This document shows, piece after piece, positions 11,504-21,475 of a stretch of DNA of 64,000 nucleotides (position 1 is its first letter; each line of letters starts with the position of its first letter). The stretch spans positions 20,016 through 84,015 of the forward strand of contig JAJQGO010000013.1 in the NCBI GenBank assembly GCA_021200415.1. The letters are read 5' to 3'. The notes beneath the pieces were generated by a model that had not been told where the DNA came from, searched no databases, and was given only the letters and a program-made list of their open reading frames with translations. The translations under genes and the position numbers were made by a program. Source of the stretch: Ruminococcus sp. (lineage in GTDB: Bacteria > Bacillota > Clostridia > Oscillospirales > Ruminococcaceae).

Positions 11504-13891
11504 TTATTTCAGCTCCGCAACAGTTACGCCGTCCTCCCCTTCGCCGTACACGCCAAGTCTGAACGACTTAACGGACGGATGGGATTTCAGCCTCTGATGA
11601 ACTGCCTTTCTGAGCAATCCTGTACCCTTTCCGTGAATAATAGTGATTGTTGAAATATTTGACATCACTGCCTGATCAATGAAGGAATCCAGCTGATAAA
11701 CGCCGTCGTCACAAGTACAGCCGCGTATATCAAGCTCCATTTTTCCTCTGCGTTCAGCCTTAACACCGACTCGTCCGACCTTTTTCGCGGACTTTTTGGG
11801 ACTATTATAGCTGACCTTTTCCGATTCAACAAGGCGAAGCTTCGAGACGTTCATTTTTGTTTTCATGACGCCCATCTGAACAAATACAAATTCGCCGCCG
11901 TCCGGATCACCCGAAATGATTCCCTTTCTGTTCAGCTCAGGCACAAATACCGTATCTCCCCTGCGAAGCTTTCTCGGGAGAACGTAATCATCGTCTGTAA
12001 CCGCCTTCTGAACGGGATTTGCCGTGTCGTACATTTTGTTGAAGCTTTGTCTGGTCTTTGATTTCATTCCTGACACGTCTGAACTGAAATTCTCCTTGTC
12101 CTTTTCCTTACGCAGCCTTTCAAGCTCGTCAAGCAGCTCGTTTGACTCCGCCTTTGTAGCTTCAATTATGCTCATAGCCTGAATTCTCGCCTTTTCAAGC
12201 TCCTCCGCCTTAGTCTTTTCTGTTTCCTCGCGCTCTTTTCTCAAGGCTGCGGCGTTTTCCTCTGTCTCCCTTTTAAGACGTGATATTTCATCCTTCTGAT
12301 GCTCAAGCTCCATTCGTGAAGCCTCAAGCTTACCGATAACGTCCTCAAGACGGCTGTTTGCTTCGCTTACGAGAGATTTCGCTTCGCTGATTATATCCTT
12401 CGGCATTCCGAGACTTTCCGAAATTGCAAACGCGTTTGATTTTCCCGGAGAACCTACAATCAACCTGTAGGTGGGACGGAGCGTTTCAATATCAAATTCA
12501 CATGAAGCGTTTTCAACATCGGGACTGTCGATTGCGAACACCTTCAGCTCCTGATAATGCGTTGTAACCATAAGCCTTGCTCCCGTATTCATCAGACGCT
12601 TTATTATTGAAACAGCAAGTGCAGCTCCCTCAACAGGGTCTGTTCCCGAACCAAGCTCGTCAAGCAGCACGAGAGAACGAGAATCAGCCGTATGAATTAT
12701 CTCGATAACCTTATTCGTGTGGGCGGAAAATGTGGAGAGATTCTGCTCAATGCTCTGACTGTCACCTATATCCACGAAAATATGATCGAAAACGGAAATA
12801 CTGCTGCCGTCCGCACAGGGAATCAGCAAGCCGCACATTATCATTGCGCTGAGAAGTCCGGCAGTTTTCAGCGCAACGGTTTTTCCGCCTGTGTTCGGAC
12901 CTGTAATTATAAGTGCCTGATAGGATTCGCCGAGGGAAATATTTATGGGAACAACCTTTTTCTTATCAATGAGAGGATGACGTGCCTTTTTCAGATCAAT
13001 TCTGCCATCGTCGGTAATATTCGGCAGTGAGCAGTTCAGCTTTGCGGCAAGATTCGCCTTTGCAAAGTACAGATTAAGCTCCGCGCAGACCTTATAATTC
13101 TCGCGCAGAATATCGGCGTACTGTCCGCATTCGCTGCAAAGCTCACGGATAATGCGTTCAATTTCCTCCTGTTCCTTGCCCTCAAGGATTCTGATGTCAT
13201 TATTTGCCTCGACAATTGCCATAGGCTCGATGAAGATAGTCTGTCCTGTTGCCGATGTATCGTGAATCAGACCGCTTATCTGACCTCTGTATTCCGATTT
13301 AACCGGAAGTACAAAGCGTCCGTCTCTTATGGTTACGCTGCTTTCCTGCAGGCATTTCTGAACAGACTGATTTTTTACCATTTTATCGAGAGTTTCACGC
13401 AGCTGCATTCCTGCACGGTTGATTTTCCTGCGAATTGCCGCAAGCTCGGGACTTGCAGCATCTGCAATTTCGTCCTCGGATATAATTGAGCGTTCCAGCT
13501 TCTCCAGAAGATAATCATTTGGCATAAGACGTGAAAAAAGATTGTCAAGCTCTGTTTCCATATTTTCACAGTGACTATACCAGTCGTGGAGGCTCTTTAT
13601 CTGCCTGAGCATTGCCCCGATGTCCAGCAAATCACGAATGGATATGACAGCCCCCGACTTTGCACGCGCGGCAGCTGAGGTTATATCCCTGAAGCCGATA
13701 AACGGCGGCGTTCCGAACTGAATCGAAAGGTTCAAAGCCTGCGAGGTTTTCAGCGTTTCATATTTAACGCGTTCAAGGTCGCTGTCGGGCTTGATTTCAA
13801 GCGCCATTCTTCGGGTTTCGTCATTTGAAGTCAGACCTGCAAGCAATTCAAGTATTTTGTCAAGTTCAAGTATTTTCAAATATTTATTCAT
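11504..13891 (-). CDS. mutS2: endonuclease MutS2 (MutS ATPase + Smr domain)
   Basis: ALIITGPNTGGKTVALKTAGLL, LVLLDELGSGTDPVEGAALA, C-terminal LDIRGCTCDDGVYQLDSFIDQA...IIHGKGTGLLRKAVHQRLK. Confidence 0.95.
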   Translation of the reverse strand: MNKYLKILELDKILELLAGLTSNDETRRMALEIKPDSDLERVKYETLKTSQALNLSIQFGTPPFIGFRDITSAAARAKSGAVISIRDLLDIGAMLRQIKSLHDWYSHCENMETELDNLFSRLMPNDYLLEKLERSIISEDEIADAASPELAAIRRKINRAGMQLRETLDKMVKNQSVQKCLQESSVTIRDGRFVLPVKSEYRGQISGLIHDTSATGQTIFIEPMAIVEANNDIRILEGKEQEEIERIIRELCSECGQYADILRENYKVCAELNLYFAKANLAAKLNCSLPNITDDGRIDLKKARHPLIDKKKVVPINISLGESYQALIITGPNTGGKTVALKTAGLLSAMIMCGLLIPCADGSSISVFDHIFVDIGDSQSIEQNLSTFSAHTNKVIEIIHTADSRSLVLLDELGSGTDPVEGAALAVSIIKRLMNTGARLMVTTHYQELKVFAIDSPDVENASCEFDIETLRPTYRLIVGSPGKSNAFAISESLGMPKDIISEAKSLVSEANSRLEDVIGKLEASRMELEHQKDEISRLKRETEENAAALRKEREETEKTKAEELEKARIQAMSIIEATKAESNELLDELERLRKEKDKENFSSDVSGMKSKTRQSFNKMYDTANPVQKAVTDDDYVLPRKLRRGDTVFVPELNRKGIISGDPDGGEFVFVQMGVMKTKMNVSKLRLVESEKVSYNSPKKSAKKVGRVGVKAERRGKMELDIRGCTCDDGVYQLDSFIDQAVMSNISTITIIHGKGTGLLRKAVHQRLKSHPSVKSFRLGVYGEGEDGVTVAELK

Positions 13892-13911
13892 AATAATCTA
13901 CCCATTTAGCA

Positions 13912-13989
13912 TTAAGGCATCACGGCACAGGGCTTGCCGCACAGATTGGCGGCAGACAGAGCATGGCGTCCCTGCACGTGTTACCTCAA
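13912..13989. repeat. small inverted-repeat element, TTAAGGCAAnACCGCAC family (diverged copy)
   Basis: 5' end TTAAGGCATCACGGCACAGGG; reverse complement of 3' end TTGAGGTAACACGTGCAGGG. Contains the recO stop codon. Confidence 0.5.
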
Positions 13990-14739
13990 GGATTTATAAA
14001 AGTCGAGTGTACTGAAGCTGCGCTCAAGACGGACTGTCAGATACGCCTCGGAAACTGCCGAAAGCTCCGTCTGAGCCGAATCCGAAAGGCGGAAATTAAA
14101 AAGTCTGTCAAAATCCGCAAGAACTATATGCCTTATTGCGTTCAGCACAGGACGTCTTATTTTAAAATAATCGGAACTCCCCTCCCCTTCATTATCATGG
14201 GGAAAGCAATCGGAGCAGTAATATCCGCCGTCGGAAACACTGAAAAAAAGCTCCTCCGGCTCATAGCTGCCGCATTTGCGACACGCAACTATATCGGGCA
14301 TATAGCCGATTTCAGATAAAAGGCGAAGCTCAAAAATGCTTTTCAGCTGACTCTCACTGCGAAGCTTATTTTCGAGATAATGAAGCGTATTCAGAAAAAG
14401 ACGCATAACATCGCCGTTTCCGGAATATTCCTCCGTACAGCAGAACCGCAGCACATCGGCAAAATACGATGCCAGCGACAAACCTGTCAGGGAGCTTCTG
14501 AGTCCGTAAAAAATATGTATCGGCTCTGCGCTGTTGAGAATGAAGCTGTTCCTGCGCTGCTGAATGCAAAAGCGTGAATACGCAAAAAGCTGAGTGGAGC
14601 TCCCGGATTTCCCGTTAATTCTCTTAGCGCCTTTAACAGAAATCTCAAGAACTCCATTCTCTTTTGTAAGAATATCAATAAATTTGTCCTGTTCACCCAC
14701 AGAACGCTCTTTAAGAACAATTCCTTCTAATGTTATCAT
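13981..14739 (-). CDS. recO: DNA repair protein RecO
   Basis: Start refined to 14739: MITLEGIVLKERSVGEQDKFIDILTKENGVLEISVKGAKR; zinc motif CRKCGSYEPEELFFSVSDGGYYCSDC. Confidence 0.9.
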   Translation of the reverse strand: MITLEGIVLKERSVGEQDKFIDILTKENGVLEISVKGAKRINGKSGSSTQLFAYSRFCIQQRRNSFILNSAEPIHIFYGLRSSLTGLSLASYFADVLRFCCTEEYSGNGDVMRLFLNTLHYLENKLRSESQLKSIFELRLLSEIGYMPDIVACRKCGSYEPEELFFSVSDGGYYCSDCFPHDNEGEGSSDYFKIRRPVLNAIRHIVLADFDRLFNFRLSDSAQTELSAVSEAYLTVRLERSFSTLDFYKSLR

Positions 14740-14836
14740 TTTTATAATCCATATTGCCTCTGGCGGCACAGTATTGCAGGTAATCCGCAACGCTTCCGCT
14801 TTCGGCGAATTTTTTCCAAAGAGATTCAGTATCCAT
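14711..14836 (-). CDS. yqzL: YqzL-like small protein (41 aa), not in the ORF track
   Basis: MDTESLWKKFAESGSVADYLQYCAARGNMDYKNDNIRRNCS*, preceded by GGAGG; between era and recO, the position of yqzL in Bacillus; overlaps the recO start by 29 nt. Confidence 0.7.
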   Translation of the reverse strand: MDTESLWKKFAESGSVADYLQYCAARGNMDYKNDNIRRNCS

Positions 14837-14917
14837 TGCAAATCCTCCGCAAATTATTGCCGAAACTATTTCCGGATAATCTTAGTCTGCGCAGGGATCT
14901 TCACTTTATGAATGGTA

Positions 14918-15811
14918 TTATTTTTCTGACAAGCCGAAATTCCTGATAAGACCCTCTCGGTTGCGCCAATCCTCCTTGACCTTTACCCAGCACTGGAGGT
15001 TGACCTTAATCTGGAAGAAATCCTCAAGCTCTATGCGTGCAGCTGTGGACGCCTTTTTCAGCATTGCTCCCTTTTTGCCGATTATAATTCCCTTGTGGGA
15101 TTCCTTTTCGCAGTATATAACGGCTGAAATATCAAGAATATCCTTATCCTCACGTTCAGTCATTGTTTCAACTCCAACTGCAATTCCGTGGGGCACTTCA
15201 TCGTTGAGAAGTGTAAGCAGCTTTTCACGTATAATTTCGGCTGCGAGAACCTTTTCCGGCTGATCGGTTATCATATCGTCCGGAAAGTAATGGGGCGACT
15301 CGGCGGCAAGCTTAATGATTTCATCGATAACTATATCAATGCCGTTATTTTCGGTTACGCTCACAGGTACTACCGCCTGAAAGCTTATCTGCTCCGTAAG
15401 TGACGCAATAATCGGCGCAAGGTCGTTTTTGTTTTTCAGCAAATCAATTTTATTCAGCACCAATATGACGGGCATTCCCGATTCGTTAAGGGATTTGAGC
15501 AGATTAAGCTCCTGCTCATTGATTTTCTTCGTGCAGTCCATCATAAATACAACTGCGTCAATATCGCTTACAGATTCCCTGACAGTGTTCAGCATATGCT
15601 CGCTGAGCTTATTGACAGGCTTATGAAGTCCCGGCGTATCAAAGAAAACAAGCTGGACATCGCCGATATTTCTGATGCCCGTTATACGTGTGCGTGTCGT
15701 CTGGGGCTTGCTGCTGACAGACGCGATTTTTTCGCCTACAATAGCGTTAAGTAATGATGATTTTCCGGCATTTGTTCTTCCGGCAATCGTAACAAAAGCA
15801 GTCTTGGACAT
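14918..15811 (-). CDS. era: GTPase Era
   Basis: VTIAGRTNAGKSSLLNAIVGEKIASVSSKPQTTRTRITGI, FFDTPGLHKPVNKLSEHM, KH domain GVAVGVETMTER... IIGKKGAMLKKAS. Confidence 0.97.
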   Translation of the reverse strand: MSKTAFVTIAGRTNAGKSSLLNAIVGEKIASVSSKPQTTRTRITGIRNIGDVQLVFFDTPGLHKPVNKLSEHMLNTVRESVSDIDAVVFMMDCTKKINEQELNLLKSLNESGMPVILVLNKIDLLKNKNDLAPIIASLTEQISFQAVVPVSVTENNGIDIVIDEIIKLAAESPHYFPDDMITDQPEKVLAAEIIREKLLTLLNDEVPHGIAVGVETMTEREDKDILDISAVIYCEKESHKGIIIGKKGAMLKKASTAARIELEDFFQIKVNLQCWVKVKEDWRNREGLIRNFGLSEK

Positions 15812-16320
15812 TATTTATCTCCCTGAACAACAAATGTGGTATCACGTGAAATGCCAAGCTTTTCGAGGACGGATTCTTCCTTTTCACGCATAATTCTCTG
15901 ATCAAGCTGACCTGTTTCATGGTCATAGCCGAGAAGATGAAGCATAGAATGAACCGTCAGAAATCCTACCTCACGCTCAAGAGAATGACCGAAATTTGCA
16001 GCCTGCTTTACAGCTGTTTCCAGGGAAATAACAATATCTCCGAGAAGAACAGCTCCTGTTTCCTGATTGATTTCAACAGTTCCGTCGCTTTCTGTCAGAG
16101 GGAACGAAAGAACGTCCGTAACACTATCCTTTTTGCGATATATTTTATTAAGATTTTTAATTTCATTGTTGCTTACAAAAGAAACGCTTACTTCAGCGTC
16201 CCTTTCAAATTCTTCCGTTGCCAGAACTGCCTGACAGCATCTTCTTATAAGAAGTCTTATTCCCCTTGGTACTTTAACTTCCGTCTGATTATTTTTCACA
16301 TAGACCTTTAATTTAGGCAT
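15811..16320 (-). CDS. ybeY: endoribonuclease YbeY
   Basis: Start refined to 16320 (MPKLKVYVKN); TVHSMLHLLGYDHE metal-binding motif. Confidence 0.95.
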   Translation of the reverse strand: MPKLKVYVKNNQTEVKVPRGIRLLIRRCCQAVLATEEFERDAEVSVSFVSNNEIKNLNKIYRKKDSVTDVLSFPLTESDGTVEINQETGAVLLGDIVISLETAVKQAANFGHSLEREVGFLTVHSMLHLLGYDHETGQLDQRIMREKEESVLEKLGISRDTTFVVQGDK

Positions 16321-17296
16321 GATTTTTCGTTCTCCCTTCATTGAATTTTTCATATGCCTTAATAATATCCTGCACAAGCTTGTGACGCACAACGTCCTTT
16401 TCGGTAAAACGGTGTACAGCAATATCATCAATTCCCTTCAGAACCTTCATTGCCTCCACAAGACCCGATTTTCTGGGGTCGGGCAAATCTATCTGAGTAA
16501 TATCTCCCGTTATAACCATTCGGCTCTCGTTGCCGAGACGTGTCAGGAACATTTTAATCTGCTCGGAGGTCGTGTTCTGCGCCTCATCGAGAATTATAAA
16601 CGCCTCGTCAAGAGTTCTGCCTCTCATATACGCAAGAGGCGCAACCTCGATAATGCCCTTTTCCATGTACTTCCCGAAGCTTTCCGCACCGAACATATCG
16701 AAAAGCGCGTCATAAAGCGGACGAAGGTACGGGTCTACCTTATCCTGCAAATCGCCCGGCAGAAAGCCAAGCTTTTCTCCCGCTTCAACGGCGGGACGGG
16801 TGAGGATAATTTTTTTGACCTGATGATTTCTGAATGCCTTAACTGCCATTGCAACGGCAAGATAGGTTTTTCCGGTTCCGGCAGGGCCTACCCCAAGAAC
16901 AATTGTGTTGTTTTTTATGAAGTCAAGATATTTCTTCTGACCGACAGTCCTCGGACGGACAATTTTTCCGGAGGACGTCACGCAGACTCCATCGCCTTTA
17001 AGCTCGGAAAGCTCCTGCTCCGCGCCCTCGGCAACCATAGATGTCACATACCGCACAGTCTGCTCCGTAAGAGCCTGTCCGCTGTCATTGATGCTTATGA
17101 GGGCGTCAATAGCTTTAGCTGCGGCTTCGATATTTTTTTCCTCGCCGATTATTTTTACGTTATCGCCGCGGCTGACGACAATGACGTTATATTCCTTCTG
17201 GATTCTGTTAATATTTTCGTCAAGATGCCCGAACAAGCCCGAAAGCTGCTCGGAACGTGTAAATGAAACTATTTTTTCCGACATCTGGTTCTCCAT
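16313..17296 (-). CDS. phoH: PhoH family protein
   Basis: GVGPAGTGKTYLAVAMAVKAF, ILTRPAVEAGEKLGFLPGDLQDKVDPYLRPLYDAL, FIILDEAQNTTSEQIKMFLTRLG. Confidence 0.95.
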   Translation of the reverse strand: MENQMSEKIVSFTRSEQLSGLFGHLDENINRIQKEYNVIVVSRGDNVKIIGEEKNIEAAAKAIDALISINDSGQALTEQTVRYVTSMVAEGAEQELSELKGDGVCVTSSGKIVRPRTVGQKKYLDFIKNNTIVLGVGPAGTGKTYLAVAMAVKAFRNHQVKKIILTRPAVEAGEKLGFLPGDLQDKVDPYLRPLYDALFDMFGAESFGKYMEKGIIEVAPLAYMRGRTLDEAFIILDEAQNTTSEQIKMFLTRLGNESRMVITGDITQIDLPDPRKSGLVEAMKVLKGIDDIAVHRFTEKDVVRHKLVQDIIKAYEKFNEGRTKNHA

Positions 17297-17370
17297 TCTT
17301 TAAGCGGCTCAGCTGCTGCACGCACATCGTTTATCTGAACACGCTCTTATTTACTCAAGATTCAGCTCTG

Positions 17371-17871
17371 TCAGGATTCCGGAAACTCCCCTGCCGTCGC
17401 AAGGGACAGATTTGAATATCTGACGTCATCCGTCACCTCTTTGATTATATTCAGATATTCCGGAAAATTTATCTGCTGCTCAGCATTTTCCATCTCAATT
17501 TCAAGGACTGCAAGGTCGGCGGAAAAAGGGTACGTATCAAGCTCGAACACCTGATTTTCGTACTCAAAAACATAGCGAACCTTTCGCACAGGGGGATAAT
17601 CCTCCTGCGCCTGAGTCAGGAGCCTCTGATACTCCGATTCGTCTATGTCGTATTCCATTTCCTTGCGTGTGACAGAGGTCAGGAAAAGCTTTTCGGTATA
17701 GGTGTAAATTATATTATCACCGCACTCAATTTTTCTGACTCTCTTTTGTGTTCCGTTTTCGTCGTTTTTCAGATACGTCTGAAAAATCGATCTTTTTTCC
17801 TTCACCTTAAGCTTCTCTATATCGGGAAACTCAACAAGAAATTTTCTTTCAATCTCATAGCCTTTAATCAT
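17371..17871 (-). CDS. CYTH-domain protein
   Basis: MIKGYEIERKFLVEFPDIEKL (EIERKFLV signature). Confidence 0.85.
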   Translation of the reverse strand: MIKGYEIERKFLVEFPDIEKLKVKEKRSIFQTYLKNDENGTQKRVRKIECGDNIIYTYTEKLFLTSVTRKEMEYDIDESEYQRLLTQAQEDYPPVRKVRYVFEYENQVFELDTYPFSADLAVLEIEMENAEQQINFPEYLNIIKEVTDDVRYSNLSLATAGEFPES

Positions 17872-18052
17872 AACACGCACTTCTCCGTATAAAACACATC
17901 AAAAATATTCATTGAATGTGAAATTCAACATCCATGTATATTATAGCTCTAAATTTGAATATTGTCAACAAAAACTTTCCATTCTTTCTGTTTAAATTGC
18001 TTAATAAAAAAATATGAAGTTGAATTAAAAATATATTTACGTTACAGTAAAA

Positions 18053-19078
18053 TCAATAGAAGTCCTTGTGGTTATCACAGTCGTTGAGAACGATATTATA
18101 AGGTGAAAAGGTTCTGTTGCCAAAATAGATTCTGGGAGCTTCAAGTGTAAAAATTCCGTTATTTTCAGCAGATTTTATAAAAACAACCAATTTTCCATCG
18201 GCGAACGAATATTTCGCGTCAAGCTTCCTTGCAAATATATTTAATACGCTGTCGTCAACATTTTCCTCCATATCGTATCTGATATTGCCGGAAAGTTCCG
18301 AATCATCAGGCACAGCTTCAACTGTAATCTTAAAATTTTTATCCTCCGAAACCGAGGAAATGTTCAGATAAAATCCGCCCTTCTGATATGAAACATACCT
18401 GCGGAGCAGAAACAGGAGAAAATAGGTCATGTTAGATTTATTCAGCTTGACGAAGCCGCCGCAAACCTCCCCCAGACGTACATCACATCTGCCGTCAAAG
18501 GCGCTTTTGCATCCCTCCGCAAAATCCTTTACAAAGGCATCTACGCTGAGCGTTTTTTCGTTGTACCCCTTATCGGCTGCCAATTCGGTAATCATCGTGC
18601 CTGCTATCGTATTGCTCAGCATCCGGCAGCATGAGGCTATAATTGCGCTCAAATACTGCTCGTAATCCTTGGATTCGCTTTCGGAGAAAATATAATTAAG
18701 CTCCTCACAAAGGGCAGATATAGTTGAAATATTTTTTCTGACGGAAATATCGTTTTTTTGTACAAAATCGGCAACACGCCTGTCAGTCATGAGTTCATAA
18801 ATATGATTGTCATCGTAAAGCTCCGCAACGAAAAACTGAACACCGGAAAATTCCGCAGTGTTGAATCTGCCGCCAAATCCATTGTGAATGATTCCCGAGC
18901 TGTTCGGGCAGCATAAAATATCCGCAAAAATCTCGTCCGGAGCTGCCATTTCCGCAGCGAAAAAACGCTCCGCAACGGCGTTCTGCCAGAACGTTTCTCC
19001 CGTTTTGTTGAAAACAACAATCGGATTTTCATTTTTCGAGTACATTCCCTCAAAAAAAATTTTTATATCATCAATCAT
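18053..19078 (-). CDS. hypothetical protein, possible PAS + degenerate histidine-kinase-like fold
   Basis: N-terminal PIVVFNKTGETFWQNAVAERFF resembles PAS; later LNKSNMTYFLLFLLRRYV..GGFYLNISS resembles an N-box/HATPase core; no clear H-box or G-boxes. Confidence 0.4.
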   Translation of the reverse strand: MIDDIKIFFEGMYSKNENPIVVFNKTGETFWQNAVAERFFAAEMAAPDEIFADILCCPNSSGIIHNGFGGRFNTAEFSGVQFFVAELYDDNHIYELMTDRRVADFVQKNDISVRKNISTISALCEELNYIFSESESKDYEQYLSAIIASCCRMLSNTIAGTMITELAADKGYNEKTLSVDAFVKDFAEGCKSAFDGRCDVRLGEVCGGFVKLNKSNMTYFLLFLLRRYVSYQKGGFYLNISSVSEDKNFKITVEAVPDDSELSGNIRYDMEENVDDSVLNIFARKLDAKYSFADGKLVVFIKSAENNGIFTLEAPRIYFGNRTFSPYNIVLNDCDNHKDFY

Positions 19079-19294
19079 ATTTTCTCCCTGATTATCCGAA
19101 AGGTTTAAGCAGACATTTTCATGCGCTGTATCGGCTTGCTCTATAATTATACTACATTTTCGGAAAAAATGGCGGCTTTTACATAAAGTTTACATCAACA
19201 TATTCTATTTTCAGCATATTGTTGAACATTTTCCTCATTTAATTGTGCAATCTGCACTTTTCTGGAAAAACCTGTTATTTTTTTATCGAACCTC

Positions 19295-19323
19295 TTGAAA
19301 ATTCTTCAAAATTGAGGTATAAT
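19295..19323 (+). promoter_or_regulatory. sigmaA-type promoter of gap (TTGAAA-N17-TATAAT)
   Basis: ttgaaaattcttcaaaattgaggtataat, 35 bp upstream of ATG. Confidence 0.7.
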
Positions 19324-19357
19324 ATATCTGTAAACTATTTTAGGAGGTAATTTTCCA

Positions 19358-20395
19358 ATGTCAGTTAAAGTTGCTATTAATGGTTTTGGCCGTATCGGTC
19401 GTCTTGCATTCAGACAGATGTTTGATGCAGAGGGTTATGAGGTAGTTGCAATCAACGACCTTACTAAGCCTTCAATGCTCGCTCAGCTTCTCAAGTATGA
19501 TACAGCACAGGGCGGCTACTGCGGTAAAATCGGCGAAAATCTTCACACTGTTTCTGCTGATGACGAGGCAGGTACTCTCACAGTAGACGGTAAAACTCTT
19601 ACAATCTATGCTAAGGCTAACGCTGCTGAGCTTCCCTGGGGAGAAATCGGCGTTGACGTAGTTCTTGAGTGTACAGGTTTCTACTGCTCAAAGGACAAGT
19701 CACAGGCTCACATTGATGCAGGCGCTAAGAAGGTTGTTATCTCTGCTCCGGCAGGCAGCGACCTCAAGACTATCGTTTTCAGCGTAAACGAGAATACTCT
19801 TACTGCTGATGATAAGATCATCTCTGCTGCTTCATGCACAACAAACTGCCTCGCTCCTATGGCTAAGGCTCTCAATGACTATGCTCCTATCCAGAGCGGT
19901 ATCATGAGCACAATTCACGCTTACACAGGCGATCAGATGATTCTTGACGGTCCTCACAGAAAGGGCGACTACAGAAGAGCAAGAGCCGGCGCTGCTAACA
20001 TCGTTCCTAACTCAACAGGTGCTGCTAAGGCTATCGGTCTTGTTATTCCTGAACTCAACGGCAAGCTCATCGGTTCTGCTCAGAGAGTTCCTGTTCCTAC
20101 AGGCTCTACAACAATCCTCACAGCTGTTGTTAAGGGTGCTGACGTTACTAAGGAAGGCATCAACGCTGCTATGAAGGCTGCTGCTTCTGCATCCTTCGGC
20201 TACAACGAGGATCAGATCGTTTCTTCCGACGTTATCGGCATGAGATACGGCTCACTCTTCGATGCTACACAGACAATGGTTTCTAAGATTTGTGATGATC
20301 TCTATGAGGTTCAGGTCGTTTCATGGTATGACAACGAGAATTCTTACACATCTCAGATGGTTAGAACTATCAAGTACTTCGCTGAGCTTGGCTAA
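19358..20395 (+). CDS. gap: glyceraldehyde-3-phosphate dehydrogenase
   Basis: [49 protein letters not shown]. Confidence 0.97.
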   Translation: MSVKVAINGFGRIGRLAFRQMFDAEGYEVVAINDLTKPSMLAQLLKYDTAQGGYCGKIGENLHTVSADDEAGTLTVDGKTLTIYAKANAAELPWGEIGVDVVLECTGFYCSKDKSQAHIDAGAKKVVISAPAGSDLKTIVFSVNENTLTADDKIISAASCTTNCLAPMAKALNDYAPIQSGIMSTIHAYTGDQMILDGPHRKGDYRRARAGAANIVPNSTGAAKAIGLVIPELNGKLIGSAQRVPVPTGSTTILTAVVKGADVTKEGINAAMKAAASASFGYNEDQIVSSDVIGMRYGSLFDATQTMVSKICDDLYEVQVVSWYDNENSYTSQMVRTIKYFAELG

Positions 20396-20419
20396 TCATT
20401 GACCATTTAATAACAAATT

Positions 20420-20446
20420 AGCGCCTCTTATGGGGCGCTTTTGTTT
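20420..20446 (+). terminator. gap terminator
   Basis: AGCGCC...GGCGCT followed by T-rich tract. Confidence 0.7.
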
Positions 20447-20581
20447 TATCCGGATTACGCAGCGGCAATTCGTATAAATTCATTTTTTGCTAATTTTATA
20501 ATTATTTCCCTTTAATATAATTTTTGTTTTGAGTTATAATACTATCACGGCATCAAATTAAGTTTAAAGGAGAATTTAGTT

Positions 20582-20761
20582 ATGAAGGGTGAGTTTACTC
20601 AGAAGGGCAAGGAAGCTCTTGAAAGATTTAAGATGGAATCCGCAAGCGAGGTTGGTGTAACTCTCAAGCAGGGCTACAACGGCGACCTCACAGCTCGTGA
20701 GGCCGGCTCAATCGGCGGTCAGATGGTTAAAAAGATGATCGACGCATATAAAATGCAGTAG
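20582..20761 (+). CDS. alpha/beta-type small acid-soluble spore protein-like (59 aa), not in the ORF track
   Basis: MKGEFTQKGKEALERFKMESASEVGVTLKQGYNGDLTAREAGSIGGQMVKKMIDAYKMQ; matches SASP pattern ALxxxKxExAxExGV...LTxRxxGSxGGxxxKxxI; preceded by AAAGGAG. Confidence 0.82.
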   Translation: MKGEFTQKGKEALERFKMESASEVGVTLKQGYNGDLTAREAGSIGGQMVKKMIDAYKMQ

Positions 20762-20776
20762 TTTTCTTAAAATAAA

Positions 20777-20807
20777 AGGGTATCACGATATGTGATGCCC
20801 TTTTTTA
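20777..20807 (+). terminator. terminator after SASP-like gene
   Basis: AGGGTATCAC-gatat-GTGATGCCCT then T-run. Confidence 0.8.
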
Positions 20808-20832
20808 TTATTTGTATTCAATTGAAATATTA

Positions 20833-21462
20833 TTACTTCGTACCGAAAATTCTATCGCCTGCATCGCCTACGCCGGGAATGATGAACTTATCCTCATTCA
20901 GACCCTGATCCATTACTCCGGTGTAAATTTCAACGTCGGGATGCGCCTTCTGGAGCGCTTCAACTCCCTCGGGCGAACAAAGAATGCACATGAATTTGAT
21001 GTTTTTTACGCCCAGCTTCTTCAGCTCAGTTACAGCCGCACAGGCGGAATTTCCCGTTGCAAGCATCGGGTCAACTATTATAACATCACGCTCCGCAATA
21101 TCGTCAGGCATTTTCACATAATATTTAACCGGCTGCTTTGATTCCGGATCACGGAAAAGTCCTATATGTCCGATTTTTGCCGCAGGAACAAGAGCCGTAA
21201 CGCCATCTACCATGCCGAGTCCCGCACGGAGAATCGGAACAAACGCAAGCTTTCTTCCTGAAATTATCTTTGTTTTCGCAACGGCAAGCGGTGTCTCCAT
21301 TTCGATTTCCTTAAGCGGAAGATCTCTTGTTGCCTCGTAGCAAATGAACATTGCCGTTTCCGAAACAAGCTCTCTGAATTCCTTTACTCCTGTATTTTTA
21401 TCACGCATCAGTGAAATTTTATGCTGAACAAGGGGATGGTCAATAATATGTAATCCTGCCAT
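20833..21462 (-). CDS. upp: uracil phosphoribosyltransferase
   Basis: [40 protein letters not shown]. Confidence 0.96.
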   Translation of the reverse strand: MAGLHIIDHPLVQHKISLMRDKNTGVKEFRELVSETAMFICYEATRDLPLKEIEMETPLAVAKTKIISGRKLAFVPILRAGLGMVDGVTALVPAAKIGHIGLFRDPESKQPVKYYVKMPDDIAERDVIIVDPMLATGNSACAAVTELKKLGVKNIKFMCILCSPEGVEALQKAHPDVEIYTGVMDQGLNEDKFIIPGVGDAGDRIFGTK

Positions 21463-21475
21463 GTCAGTACCTCCT

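Noticed and set aside
16319-17266. 315-aa plus-strand ORF opposite phoH
   Set aside because: Antisense to a clear PhoH coding gene; composition is a mirror of that frame, with no domain or RBS.
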